Shown here: positions 42,851-51,891 of the stretch, piece after piece | Position numbering within the stretch: the first letter of the stretch is position 1 | Layout: each line of letters begins with the position of its first letter | From: Caballeronia udeis | GTDB taxonomy: Bacteria; Pseudomonadota; Gammaproteobacteria; Burkholderiales; Burkholderiaceae | Assembly: GCF_001544555.2 (NCBI RefSeq) | Contig: NZ_FCOK02000030.1 | Span: forward strand, 1 to 64,000 | DNA length: 64,000 nucleotides | Reading direction: 5' to 3' | Notes under the pieces: generated by a model | Seen by the model: the letters and a program-made list of their open reading frames with translations, nothing else | The model's database searches: none | What the model was told of the DNA's origin: nothing | Made by a program: the position numbers and the translations under genes

Positions 42851-43155
42851 TATGCGAACCGCTGATAACGTTCGTCGAAAGTCCGCGGCGTCTTCTCGAC
42901 TCGCGTGCCATAGCGCAGCAGCCGTTTAGCGCGCGCGGGCAGCGCGGCGAACACATCGCGCGGCACCTGCACCTGCACCTGCACCTGCACCTGCACTTCC
43001 GGCCTGAAATACCACGAACGGCTATAACCGATCACGACCATCGGACGCGAGGTATCGGCGAGATTCGGTGTTCCGCGATGCAAACTGCGCACGTCGCGGA
43101 TCATCACGTCGCCTGGTTCAAGCGCATCACGAGCACGCTCGTCGTAGCGGGCCAT
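42847..43155 (-). pseudogene. N-terminally truncated phytanoyl-CoA dioxygenase-like gene
   Basis: A 102-residue frame carrying only the C-terminal part of a PhyH/phytanoyl-CoA dioxygenase family protein: ALEPGDVMIRDVRSLHRGTP holds the distal iron-binding His, and RPMVVIGYSRSWYF follows with the 2-oxoglutarate-binding Arg. The proximal HxD ligand pair and about 150 residues are missing. An in-frame hexanucleotide expansion encodes five Gln-Val repeats (residues ~54-64). A strong ribosome binding site, AAGGAGAAGACG, directly precedes the ATG, so it may be translated and coupled to the epimerase gene, but activity is unlikely. Confidence 0.72.
42964..42996. repeat. Hexanucleotide microsatellite, five CACCTG units
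   Basis: Five perfect CACCTG units followed by CAC. On the coding (minus) strand it reads CAGGTG, encoding alternating Gln and Val, so unit gain or loss keeps the frame. It lies within the truncated PhyH gene. Confidence 0.95.
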
Positions 43156-43217
43156 CGTCTTCTCCTTGGGTTGCGCCGCATGCGCCCCGAGAATCGCATG
43201 ATCGCCACGAAATAGTC

Positions 43218-43308
43218 AATATTATTAGTAATAACACTTAGCGACTCGTATTGCCGATAGAGGCAATACAGACGATGGTTTGGGAGCGTTGTCGGTAGAA
43301 AATATTAG
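43218..43308 (+). promoter_or_regulatory. AT-rich promoter region of the LacI gene with repeated AATATTA words
   Basis: AATATTATTAG lies at 43218-43228 and AATATTAG at 43301-43308, just before a TGGTACCG core (43309-43316). A further AATATTAG is at 44461-44468, at the end of the lacI-type gene and ahead of the importer operon. These could be operators for the LacI-family protein, but the palindromy is weak. Confidence 0.3.
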
Positions 43309-43386
43309 TGGTACCGTCAACGGCATCCGCAGAATGTTTTAGCGCAACGCAACGACAACGCCGCCGCCTTTTCGCGGCCACAGACA

Positions 43387-44475
43387 ATGAAAAAATCCAC
43401 GCAACGCCGTCCGACGATGACCGACATCGCGAAGCTGACCGGCGTCTCGCAATCCACCGTGTCGCTGGTGCTGAACAACGCGACCAGCGCGAAATTCTCC
43501 GACGCTACGCGCAACAAGGTACTGAAGGCAGCACAGGATCTGGGCTACCGGATGACAGCCCGCGAGCCGCTGGACGCGGCGATCGCGGCGAATGAGAAGA
43601 ACCTGATCGTGTATCTGGCGGACGAGATATCGACGAGTCCGCATCCGGTGGTGAACATCGACGGAGCACGCGATACCGCGTTCGCAAACGGCCGAATGCT
43701 GGCGGTTTACTCGACCCACGGCAACGCGGAAATCGAACAGCAGGTGCTCGACGCCACGCTGACGAACCCCAACGTGCTCGGCGTGATTTACGCGACGGTT
43801 TATACGCGCAAGGTTACTTTGCCCGCGGCACTTTCCAAGGTCCCGACGGTCCTGCTGAACTGTTACACGGGCGATTCCGAGCTTTCTTCGGTGGTGCCGG
43901 CGGAAGTCACGGGAGGCCATACCGCGACGGAATATTTGCTGAACGCGGGGCATCGAAGAATTGGATATGTGAACGGTGAACCCTGGCAGGACGCGTCGCG
44001 CGACCGCCTGAAGGGGTATCGGATGGCGCTCTCAACTGCGGACTTACCGTTCGCCGCCGATCTGGTGCGTGAAGGCGACTGGAGCTCCGGTTCGGGCTTC
44101 GAACAAACGCTTTCGCTGATGCGTCAACCCAACCCGCCAACCGCCATTTTCTGCGCGAACGACTTGATGGCGCTCGGCGCAATTGAGGCGCTGAAGCAGC
44201 TAGGCCTACGCGTACCCGAAGACGTATCCGTACTTGGCTACGACGATCAGGAAATCGCCCGGCATACGCATCCGCCGCTGTCCACCGTCGTTCTGCCCAA
44301 CTATGAACTGGGCCGATGGGCCGTCGAAACGCTGCTGCAGGAAGAACACAACCGTGCCGCCGGCGCACCGGTGCGCCGGCGCACGGTGAAGCTCGACGGA
44401 CCGCTGGTGGAACGCGCATCGGTAAGGGTAATTACCGTGGCAAAACAACCCGTAATTAATAATATTAGCGATTGA
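43387..44475 (+). CDS. LacI-family transcriptional regulator
   Basis: A 362-residue LacI-type regulator. The N-terminal helix-turn-helix and hinge read PTMTDIAKLTGVSQSTVSLV and LNNATSAKFSDATRNKVLKA, followed by a periplasmic-binding-protein-like sugar domain with LGVIYATVY, AGHRRIGYVNGEPW, IFCANDLMALGAIEAL and VSVLGYDDQEIARHT. It lies 124 bp ahead of a complete YtfQRT-like sugar importer in the same direction and divergent from the PhyH/epimerase pair, so it most likely controls both in response to the imported sugar. Confidence 0.9.
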   Translation: MKKSTQRRPTMTDIAKLTGVSQSTVSLVLNNATSAKFSDATRNKVLKAAQDLGYRMTAREPLDAAIAANEKNLIVYLADEISTSPHPVVNIDGARDTAFANGRMLAVYSTHGNAEIEQQVLDATLTNPNVLGVIYATVYTRKVTLPAALSKVPTVLLNCYTGDSELSSVVPAEVTGGHTATEYLLNAGHRRIGYVNGEPWQDASRDRLKGYRMALSTADLPFAADLVREGDWSSGSGFEQTLSLMRQPNPPTAIFCANDLMALGAIEALKQLGLRVPEDVSVLGYDDQEIARHTHPPLSTVVLPNYELGRWAVETLLQEEHNRAAGAPVRRRTVKLDGPLVERASVRVITVAKQPVINNISD

Positions 44476-44599
44476 CCAATAATAAAACACGGTGGAATAA
44501 TCATCGCACCCCGACTTATTGAGATGAAGCGAACAGGACGGAAAACCCAGCTGGACCGAAGCACTTAAAAAAGCAGGACCATCCATACCGGAGGAAGAC

Positions 44600-45613
44600 A
44601 TGCTGTCGCTTGAAAACTTCAACAAACGCAAATTCCCGTTGCGCGTGCTGGCCACGTCGGTGCTCGCGCTCTCGATGGCGGCGGGCGTAAGCATTGCCCA
44701 CGCCGATGACTCCGGCCTGCCCAAGCTCGCGAACAAGAAACCCTTGCGCGTCGGCTTCGCCCAGACCGAAAGCAACAATCCGTGGCGTCTTGCCGAAACC
44801 AAGAGCTTCAAGGACGTGGCTGCCAAGTGCGGCTGGCAGATGGTGATGACCGACGCGAACAGCTCGGCATCGAAACAAGTCGCCGATATCCAGAGCATGA
44901 TCGCGCAGCACGTCGACCTGATCGTGTTCCCGCCGCGTGAAGAAAAGCCGCTCGCGCCAATCGTGCTGCAAGCGAAGAAAGCGGGCATTCCGGTGATCCT
45001 GGTGGACCGTAACGTGGATCAATCGGTGGCGAAAGCGGGCCAGGACTACATTACGTTTATCGGCTCGGACTTCATCAACCAGGGGCAGCGCGCGGCCGAC
45101 TGGCTGGTCAAGGCGACTGGCGGCAAGGCCAAGATCATCGAACTGGAAGGATCGACGGGCGCGTCCGCGGCGAACGATCGCAAGAAAGGTTTCGACGACG
45201 TGATCGCGAAGAATCCGGGCATGCAGATCGTTGCGTCGCAAAGCGGCGACTTTGCGCGTGACACGGGTCGCAAGGTCATGGAAACGCTGCTTCAGGCGCA
45301 TCCCGACGTAACCGCCGTCTACGCGCACAACGACGAAATGGCGCTCGGCGCGATTGCCGCGATCAAGGCGGCCGGCAAGCAGCCGGGCAAGGACATCACC
45401 ATTGTGACTATCGACGGAACGAAGGGCGGCCTGGACGCCATTGCCGCCGGTGAACTCGGCGCGAGCGTGCAGTCGAGCCCGTTCTTCGGCCCGCTTGCGT
45501 GCGACGTGGCGCAGAAGTTCGCGAAGGGTGAAACGGTCCCGCCGTGGGTGAAAGTCTCCGACCGCTTCTACGATAAAAGCAACGTTAAAGAGAGCATGCA
45601 GTACGGCTATTGA
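44600..45613 (+). CDS. ytfQ: YtfQ-like sugar ABC transporter substrate-binding protein
   Basis: A 337-residue periplasmic-binding protein of the ribose/galactofuranose type. The signal peptide ends VSIAHADD. The mature protein shows LRVGFAQTESNNPWRLAET, VDLIVFPPREEKPLAPIVLQ, ELEGSTGASAANDRKKGF, QSGDFARDTGRKVME and VYAHNDEMALGAIAAIK; these segments closely resemble E. coli YtfQ, which binds galactofuranose. The ligand here is inferred, not proven. GGAGGAAGAC gives a strong ribosome binding site. It heads the operon with the ATPase and two permeases. Confidence 0.9.
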   Translation: MLSLENFNKRKFPLRVLATSVLALSMAAGVSIAHADDSGLPKLANKKPLRVGFAQTESNNPWRLAETKSFKDVAAKCGWQMVMTDANSSASKQVADIQSMIAQHVDLIVFPPREEKPLAPIVLQAKKAGIPVILVDRNVDQSVAKAGQDYITFIGSDFINQGQRAADWLVKATGGKAKIIELEGSTGASAANDRKKGFDDVIAKNPGMQIVASQSGDFARDTGRKVMETLLQAHPDVTAVYAHNDEMALGAIAAIKAAGKQPGKDITIVTIDGTKGGLDAIAAGELGASVQSSPFFGPLACDVAQKFAKGETVPPWVKVSDRFYDKSNVKESMQYGY

Positions 45614-45761
45614 GCGGACGCGTTCTGCATGACGCTTGAGGACTGAGCAACGAAGGTGTTCGAAGCGGCGCGCCCGGTCTTTTTGCGGGCCGTCGCTTCT
45701 TTTGTATCCGGCGGACTGAAACGCTTTTCGCGTGAAACCAGCCGCCAGGGAGACGCATTAG

Positions 45762-47336
45762 ATGAACACGCCGAATTCCGGTTTCCCCCTGCTAGAGATG
45801 CAGGACATCGACATCAGCTTTGGCGGTGTGGCCGCGTTGCGGCATGCGCGGCTGTCGGTGTCTGCGGGAGAAGTGCACGCGCTGATCGGGCAGAACGGCG
45901 CGGGTAAATCGACGCTGATCAAGATCCTGACGGGCGCTTACCGGCGCACCGCGGGCACGATCCGTTTCGATGGCCGCGAAGCCGATTTCCGCAGCCCGAA
46001 AGAAGCGCGCGAAGCCGGTATCAGCACGATCTACCAGGAGATCAATCTCGTCCCGTTCCGCTCGATTGCCGAGAACATTTTTCTCGGCCGCGAGCCGCGC
46101 CGGTTCGGCTTGATCGACTGGAAGACGATTCATCGGCGCGCTCAGGAACTGCTCGACTCCTTCGGCTTGCAGATCGATGTCAGCAAACCCGTGCGTGAGT
46201 TTTCAACCGCCATCCAGCAGATGGTGGCGTTGGCGCGGGCGGTGTCGTCGGACGCGAAGATGGTCATCATGGACGAGTCCACCTCTTCGCTCGATGAACG
46301 CGAAGTGGAGTTGCTCTTCAGCGTGGTGCGACGTTTAAGGAACGACGGCCGCGCGGTGATTTTCGTGTCGCATCGGCTGGATGAATTGTATGCACTCTGC
46401 GATCGCGTCACGGTCATGCGCGACGGGCAGACCGTTGCGGAAAGCCCGATGGCCGCGCTCGACAAGCTGCAACTCGTCACCACCATGCTTGGCCGCACGC
46501 TGGCGGCCGTCGTGCACGAGGACAGCGCGGTCAAGGAAGCGAACCTCGCCAAACGCGGCGCGACGGCGATCAGCGCGACGAACATTGGCGCGGGCGCGAA
46601 GGTTTCGGACGTATCGCTCGATGTCCACGCGGGCGAGGCCGTGGGGTTGGCCGGCTTGCTCGGCTCGGGCCGCACGGAAACCATGCGGCTTATGTTCGGC
46701 GCGGATTCGACCGAGCACGGGTCGCTTTCCATCGATGGCAAGCCGGTCACGCTCAAGTCGCCGCAAGATGCCATTGCTCGAGGGATTGCGTATCTCACCG
46801 AGGACCGCAAGGGCGAAGGGATCGTGCCGGAGCTATCGGTGCGCGATAACCTCACGCTCGTGTGTCTGCGCACGCTCACCAAACGCGGCGTGGTCGATGT
46901 CGCGAAGCAGCGCGAGATCGTGGACAGGTTTATCGAATCGCTGGGGATCAAGCTGCGTTCGCCGGATCAGCCGATCCGCGAGTTATCGGGCGGCAATCAG
47001 CAGAAGGTCTTGCTTGCGCGCTGGCTTGCGACGAACCCCAGTTTGCTGCTGCTCGATGAACCCACGCGAGGAATCGATGTCGGCGCTAAAGCCGATGTTG
47101 CGAAGATCATCCGCGAACTGCGCGACTCGGGGCTGGCGGTGTTGCTGTCGGCATCCGAGCTGGAAGAGCTGACCGCCGTGGCCGATCGCGCTGTCGTGAT
47201 CCGCGATGGCAAGACCGTCGCCGAACTCGACGGTGCGCGCATGAGCGAGGGATCGATCATGGATGCGATTGCGTATGGGTCGGGAGAAGAATCAGCGCTG
47301 GCGGAAGCGGTCGATGCCAAAGAAGGGCAGCCATGA
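45762..47336 (+). CDS. ytfR: YtfR-like sugar ABC transporter ATP-binding protein
   Basis: A 524-residue protein with two fused ABC domains, as in RbsA/YtfR. The first has Walker A GQNGAGKSTLIKIL and Walker B MVIMDESTSSLD, where a Ser lies in place of the usual Pro-Thr. The second has GLLGSGRTETMRLMF, a degenerate P-loop normal for sugar ATPases, ELSGGNQQKVLLARWLA and LLLDEPTRGIDVGAK. It energises uptake with the two permeases downstream. The 148-bp gap after the binding-protein gene has no terminator that I see; the stop overlaps the next start by ATGA. Confidence 0.9.
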   Translation: MNTPNSGFPLLEMQDIDISFGGVAALRHARLSVSAGEVHALIGQNGAGKSTLIKILTGAYRRTAGTIRFDGREADFRSPKEAREAGISTIYQEINLVPFRSIAENIFLGREPRRFGLIDWKTIHRRAQELLDSFGLQIDVSKPVREFSTAIQQMVALARAVSSDAKMVIMDESTSSLDEREVELLFSVVRRLRNDGRAVIFVSHRLDELYALCDRVTVMRDGQTVAESPMAALDKLQLVTTMLGRTLAAVVHEDSAVKEANLAKRGATAISATNIGAGAKVSDVSLDVHAGEAVGLAGLLGSGRTETMRLMFGADSTEHGSLSIDGKPVTLKSPQDAIARGIAYLTEDRKGEGIVPELSVRDNLTLVCLRTLTKRGVVDVAKQREIVDRFIESLGIKLRSPDQPIRELSGGNQQKVLLARWLATNPSLLLLDEPTRGIDVGAKADVAKIIRELRDSGLAVLLSASELEELTAVADRAVVIRDGKTVAELDGARMSEGSIMDAIAYGSGEESALAEAVDAKEGQP

Positions 47337-48319
47337 ATCAGGAAACGCAACCGGCAACCGCCGCACCGCTCGTGCAGGCCACGCCGAAGAAAAAACATCG
47401 GATCACGGTTCAGCGCGAGATCGCCGTGCTGCTTGCGATGATCGTTTTCAACCTGCTATTCACACAGCACTTCTGGTCGCTGCAGACCTTCAACGTCAAC
47501 CTGACGCAAGTGGTGACGATCGTGATCGTCGGCATTGGAATGACGCTGGTCGTGGCGACGGGCGGTATCGATTTATCGGTGGGCGCTTCAATGGCGATTG
47601 CCGGTTCGCTCGCGCCAATGATCTTCATGAATGTCGCCGGCCCGGTTGGCATTGCATTGGCCTTTGTCTTGCCCGTGCTTGCGGCAGCCTTATGCGGCGT
47701 GTTCAATGGCTTCCTCGTCACAAGGCTCTCTGTGCAGCCCATTGTCGCGACGCTCGTGCTGTTCATCGCCGGACGCGGCATTGCGCAGGTGTTCACCGAC
47801 GGCAGCCTGCAAGCGTTCGATAACCCCGCGTTCCAGTGGATAGCGCTGGGCCGCGTTGCGGGCGTGCCGGCGCAAGTGTTCCTGATGCTCGCGCTCGTGG
47901 CATTGTTCGCGTGGATCGTGCGCAAGACCTTGTTCGGCCAGTACCTGCTTGTCACCGGCGGCAACGAACAGGCCGCATACCTGAGCGGCATTCCAACGGC
48001 GCGCGTGAAGATGATCGCGTACACCTTGTGCGCAGCGTTGGCGGGGCTGGCAGGATTGATATCGATATCGGTGAATTCTTCGTCGGACGCCAACGTGATC
48101 GGCCTGGGCTCCGAGCTCGATGCGATTGCCGCAGTGGCGGTGGGCGGCACGGCGTTGACCGGCGGTAGAGCCTACATAGTGGGCACGCTGATTGGCGCGC
48201 TGATCATCCAGTTACTGCGATACACGCTGCTCGCCCACGGCATTCCCGATGCAGCCGCGCTCGTGGTGAAGGCCGGCATCATCATCGCCGCGGTATATGT
48301 CCAGCGGCGCCAGCGATAG
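47333..48319 (+). CDS. ytfT: YtfT-like sugar ABC transporter permease
   Basis: A 328-residue BPD_transp_2-family permease with about eight to ten hydrophobic segments. The family signature VVATGGIDLSVGASMAIAG is near residue 78, and the C-terminal IAAVAVGGTALTGGRAYIVG is near 265. It begins inside the ATPase stop (ATGA overlap), showing translational coupling, and 12 bp separate it from the second permease. It forms the membrane channel with the YjfF-like partner. Confidence 0.9.
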   Translation: MNQETQPATAAPLVQATPKKKHRITVQREIAVLLAMIVFNLLFTQHFWSLQTFNVNLTQVVTIVIVGIGMTLVVATGGIDLSVGASMAIAGSLAPMIFMNVAGPVGIALAFVLPVLAAALCGVFNGFLVTRLSVQPIVATLVLFIAGRGIAQVFTDGSLQAFDNPAFQWIALGRVAGVPAQVFLMLALVALFAWIVRKTLFGQYLLVTGGNEQAAYLSGIPTARVKMIAYTLCAALAGLAGLISISVNSSSDANVIGLGSELDAIAAVAVGGTALTGGRAYIVGTLIGALIIQLLRYTLLAHGIPDAAALVVKAGIIIAAVYVQRRQR

Positions 48320-48331
48320 GGAGACATCGAC

Positions 48332-49288
48332 ATGAAAAAGAACCTTCCGATCCTGCTGGCGCTGGTGGCGTTGCTCGTACTCGGCGTGCTTCGATACGAC
48401 CACTTTGCATCGGCCTACAACATCAACTCGTTCTGGCGATACAACTCGATGTTCGCGTTGATATCGGTGGGCATGGCGTTTGTGATCATCACGGGCGGGA
48501 TAGACCTGTCCGTGGGGACGGTGGCGGCGCTGGCGAGCGTGGTCGCTGCGCTGATGAGCCCTCATGGCGGTCTGGTGGCGGTGCTTGCCGGCGCGGGCGC
48601 GGGACTCGCGATCGGCGTATTGAATGGCCTGGTCATCACGCACATGCGCATCCTGCCGTTTATCGTCACGTTGGCAACCAGCCTTGGAGCGCATGGTCTT
48701 GCGTTGCTGCTGGGACATAACGACGCCGTATCGATTGCACCCACCTCCAGCTTCGGCAACTTTGGGCAAGGCGATGTATGGGGTTTGCCGATCCCGGGAA
48801 TCGTGGCGGCAGTGGCAGCTGTATTGGGCTGGCTGGCTTTGAGAAGCACACGCTTCGGACGACATGCGCTTGCGATAGGCGGCAGTGAGGAAGCATCGCG
48901 GTTGATGGGCTTGAATGTAGACCGGACGCTCGTGATGGTCTATGCGTTGAGCGGCTTGCTGGCCGGCATAGCGGGCGCGATCCTGGCAGCGCAATTTGGC
49001 GCAGGGCAACCGAATGAAGGCGTGGGCTGGGAATTGTTCGCGATATCGGCGGTGGTGCTCGGCGGGACACTGTTGACGGGCGGACAGGGATCCATTGCCA
49101 TGACGATAGCCGGCGTCGCGCTACTGGGTTTGGTGTTCAACCTCTTGAACTTCGAGAACGGACTGGGCTTTATAAGTTTGTCGGCGTACTGGCAATCGGT
49201 GATACGCGGCGTGTTCTTGCTGCTGGTGATCGTGCTGCAAGCGCGCGTGCTGAAGAAGCGGGTGACGGTGACGAAGCTGGCTCGTTGA
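48332..49288 (+). CDS. yjfF: YjfF-like sugar ABC transporter permease
   Basis: A 318-residue second permease of the importer. FVIITGGIDLSVGTVAALAS (near 50) and the C-terminal ISAVVLGGTLLTGGQGSIAM (near 240) mirror the motifs of the preceding gene, and GSEEASRLMGLNVDRTLVMV is the coupling-loop region. AGGGAGACATCGAC provides the ribosome binding site. It is the last gene of the operon. No clear terminator was found in the 69 bp before alkB. Confidence 0.88.
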   Translation: MKKNLPILLALVALLVLGVLRYDHFASAYNINSFWRYNSMFALISVGMAFVIITGGIDLSVGTVAALASVVAALMSPHGGLVAVLAGAGAGLAIGVLNGLVITHMRILPFIVTLATSLGAHGLALLLGHNDAVSIAPTSSFGNFGQGDVWGLPIPGIVAAVAAVLGWLALRSTRFGRHALAIGGSEEASRLMGLNVDRTLVMVYALSGLLAGIAGAILAAQFGAGQPNEGVGWELFAISAVVLGGTLLTGGQGSIAMTIAGVALLGLVFNLLNFENGLGFISLSAYWQSVIRGVFLLLVIVLQARVLKKRVTVTKLAR

Positions 49289-49357
49289 GAGGGTGAGCAA
49301 GTTTCAGGAAAAAGAATCTGCTAAGTTATTGATACCTACGCAGCAGAAATCACCGCC

Positions 49358-49963
49358 ATGTTCGACCTCTTCGACGACATCCCGAAGCCTGACATCGTAT
49401 GGCTGCCTGACTGGCTCGACCCGCCGACGGCGTCGGACACGCTGGCGGCCTTGATCGATGAAATCACCTGGCAGCAGGACTCGATGACTACACCCGCCGG
49501 CAAGATCCCGTTTCCGCGCCTGACCGCGTGGCAGGGTGACCCCGACGCGGTGTACGTGTACTCAGGCATTCGCAACGTTCCCAAGCCATGGACGCCGACG
49601 GTTTTACTGTTGAAAACAAAAGCCGAAGACGCCGCTCAAACTTCGTTCAACAGCGTGTTGATCAACCGCTACCGCACGGGCATGGACAGCATGGGCTGGC
49701 ATGCCGACAAGGAGCGTGAACTCGGGCCACAACCGGTCATTGCCTCAGTGAGTCTGGGCACGACGCGGACCTTCGACTTCCGGCATACGAAGACCCGCCA
49801 AACGCATACGCTTCAACTCACCCACGGCAGTTTGCTCATCATGCAGGGTCGCACTCAGCTCGAGTGGGCGCACAGAGTGCCGAAGGAACCGGAAGCCCGC
49901 GGCGAACGGATCAACCTGACCTTCCGATACGTGGACTCATCAGCGCCGCTTAAACGCCCGTAG
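49358..49963 (+). CDS. alkB: AlkB-type alpha-ketoglutarate-dependent dioxygenase
   Basis: A 201-residue Fe(II)/2-oxoglutarate enzyme that removes alkyl lesions from DNA or RNA bases. The DSBH core has NSVLINRYRTGMDSMGWHAD with the HxD iron ligands, SLGTTRTFDFRHTKT, the distal His in WAHRVPKEPEARGERINLTF and the 2-oxoglutarate Arg residues in RINLTFRYV. Length is typical of the short AlkB/ALKBH2-like branch. It lies just after the sugar importer but is functionally unrelated, and it converges on ridA. Confidence 0.9.
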   Translation: MFDLFDDIPKPDIVWLPDWLDPPTASDTLAALIDEITWQQDSMTTPAGKIPFPRLTAWQGDPDAVYVYSGIRNVPKPWTPTVLLLKTKAEDAAQTSFNSVLINRYRTGMDSMGWHADKERELGPQPVIASVSLGTTRTFDFRHTKTRQTHTLQLTHGSLLIMQGRTQLEWAHRVPKEPEARGERINLTFRYVDSSAPLKRP

Positions 49964-49972
49964 TTGATCAAC

Positions 49973-50365
49973 TCAGCGCCTGGCGACGAAATCAATCTCG
50001 ACCAGCGCGTCACGCGCCAACCCCGTCACGCCAATACACGTCCTCGCCGGCAACGGCTTGGGCAAAAAGTAGCTCTTATAAACCTCGTTCATCGCGGTGT
50101 AATCGCGTTTGAATTCGGTCAGGAAAATCCGCGCGCTGACCACGTTATCCAGCGATAGTCCAATCCCCTCCAGCACGAGAATCAGGTTGTCCATTACGCG
50201 GCGCGTCTGTGCTTGCACGCCCTCGGGCAAGGGCTTGGTGTCATCGGAGGGATCGGTCGGCATTTGTCCGGTAAGGAACACCCAGCCATCCGCTTCGGCC
50301 GCGTGAGAGAAAGGACCGACCGGCGTGGGCGCGGTATCGATCATGGAAAAGATGGGCAGCGTCAT
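49973..50365 (-). CDS. RidA/YjgF-family enamine/imine deaminase
   Basis: A 130-residue RidA-type protein. PVGPFSHAAEADGWVFLTGQ supplies the substrate pocket, and the C-terminal LPARTCIGVTGLARDALVEID contains the conserved Arg that binds the carboxylate. These trimers hydrolyse reactive enamines from pyridoxal-phosphate enzymes. It converges on alkB with 9 bp between stops and is divergent from the DUF2252 gene. Confidence 0.88.
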   Translation of the reverse strand: MTLPIFSMIDTAPTPVGPFSHAAEADGWVFLTGQMPTDPSDDTKPLPEGVQAQTRRVMDNLILVLEGIGLSLDNVVSARIFLTEFKRDYTAMNEVYKSYFLPKPLPARTCIGVTGLARDALVEIDFVARR

Positions 50366-50550
50366 TGTGTCTCCTTGGAAAGATCAGGCCGATACCCTAC
50401 CGGATCAAAAATCCAGCCGCCTGCGCGGACGATCAGGCTACGCGACGGCTTTGCTGCATTATCGAAACAACCGTCCGCAAACACCCTTCATTTTCATTAC
50501 ATCGCAGCGGCATGCGCCTTGCTCCAGTCGAGCACCACAGGACGATCCCC

Positions 50551-51783
50551 ATGCCCAAGAAAAAGAAATTCAAGCTTCCCGGTCCCAATGATCGTCAGGC
50601 GCTCCTATTCGAGCGCCGCAACATGAAAATGGCCGAATCCGCGCACGCCTACGTGCGTGGCAGCACGACCAAATTCTATGAATGGCTCGATGGTATTGAA
50701 GGCCACACGCTGCCCGAAGGGCCGGCCATCTGGATCTGCGGAGACTGCCACACAGGCAATCTCGGTCCCATTGCGAATGCCGACGGCCGCGTGGAGATCC
50801 AGATCCGTGACCTCGACCAGACGGTGATTGGCAATCCGGCGCACGACATCATCCGGCTGGGGTTATCGCTGGCAACGGCCGCACGCGGCTCCGACCTGCC
50901 GGGAGTCACGACGGCACGCATGATGGAAGCAGTCGCGCAGGGTTACGAGCATGCCTTTGACCGTTCCAGTCGTCGCTCCGTCAAGGACACGAAACCCGAA
51001 GAGGTGCGGGTGATGATGAAGGAAGCGGTGCGCCGCACGTGGCAGCAACTGGCGATCGAACGCATTGAGGATATTGAACCGAGCATTCCTCTCGGCAAGC
51101 GTTTCTGGCCGCTCGACAACGCCGAGCGCGCCGAGATAGAGGCGTTGTTCAAGCAGCGCGAGATTGCGAATATCGCAACCGCTTTGCGCAAGAACGCCGA
51201 CGAAGAGAACGTCACTGTGATCGACGCCGCCTATTGGGTGAAGGGCTGCAGTTCGCTCGGCCGGTTGCGATATGCGGTGTTGCTGGACATCGACGGCGGC
51301 GCGATAGACGGGGATGATCTCTGCCTGATCGATATCAAGGAAGGTCTGAAGGCCGCAGCCCCGCGTTATACGACTCCCGACGTGACGAAGCGCATGCCGC
51401 GCGATAACGCCGAACGGATCGTCGAAGGCGCGCGACATCTGACGCCGTGGCTGGGTGAACGAATGCGCTCGGCGCGGATGAACGACCGGTCCGTGGTCAT
51501 TCGCGAATTGTTGCCACAGGACATGAAGCTGACGGTTGAACAATTGACGCAGGACGAAGCAGTGAAGGCAGCGCGCTACCTAGCCATGGTGGTTGGTAAA
51601 GCGCACGCCCGGCAAATGGATGCGGCACAGCGGCGCGCGTGGTTATCCGAGTTGCGGCGGGCGAAGTCGAAGTCGCTGGATGCGCCTTCGTGGTTATGGA
51701 AAAGTATCGTCGAACTGGTGAGCAGCCACGAAGGCGGTTATCTCGAACATTGCCGGCGGTATGCGTTGGCGGGGGCTTTATAA
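50551..51783 (+). CDS. DUF2252-family protein
   Basis: A 410-residue protein of the kinase-like DUF2252 family. Visible blocks are RNMKMAESAHAYVRGSTTKFY, WICGDCHTGNLGP with GRVEIQIRDLDQTVIGNPAHDI (resembling the catalytic and metal-binding loops of aminoglycoside-kinase-fold proteins), VKGCSSLGRLRYAVLL, and KAHARQMDAAQRR. No biochemical role is established as far as I know. ATG 50551 is preferred because it begins a lysine-rich start after the region upstream of ridA; the longer frame to 50365 is unlikely. Confidence 0.8.
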   Translation: MPKKKKFKLPGPNDRQALLFERRNMKMAESAHAYVRGSTTKFYEWLDGIEGHTLPEGPAIWICGDCHTGNLGPIANADGRVEIQIRDLDQTVIGNPAHDIIRLGLSLATAARGSDLPGVTTARMMEAVAQGYEHAFDRSSRRSVKDTKPEEVRVMMKEAVRRTWQQLAIERIEDIEPSIPLGKRFWPLDNAERAEIEALFKQREIANIATALRKNADEENVTVIDAAYWVKGCSSLGRLRYAVLLDIDGGAIDGDDLCLIDIKEGLKAAAPRYTTPDVTKRMPRDNAERIVEGARHLTPWLGERMRSARMNDRSVVIRELLPQDMKLTVEQLTQDEAVKAARYLAMVVGKAHARQMDAAQRRAWLSELRRAKSKSLDAPSWLWKSIVELVSSHEGGYLEHCRRYALAGAL

Positions 51784-51807
51784 CGCACATGTTCGCGCGC
51801 CAATGAA

Positions 51808-51845
51808 AAGGGCCGTTCACCAACACCGGTTGGATGAACGGCCCT
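51808..51845 (+). terminator. Terminator between the DUF2252 gene and the small secreted-protein gene
   Basis: AAGGGCCGTTCA and TGAACGGCCCTT form a 12-bp stem with a 14-nt loop. Short T-rich sequence follows on both strands, so it can serve both convergent genes. Confidence 0.85.
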
Positions 51846-51891
51846 TCTTCGTACATACAGACTGCTTTGATCCTTAGCGACCGGTCAACAC

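Noticed and set aside
43301..43320. Calling TGGTACCG as a confirmed LacI operator
   Set aside because: The half-sites are uneven and the usual central CG is missing; kept only as a weak candidate.
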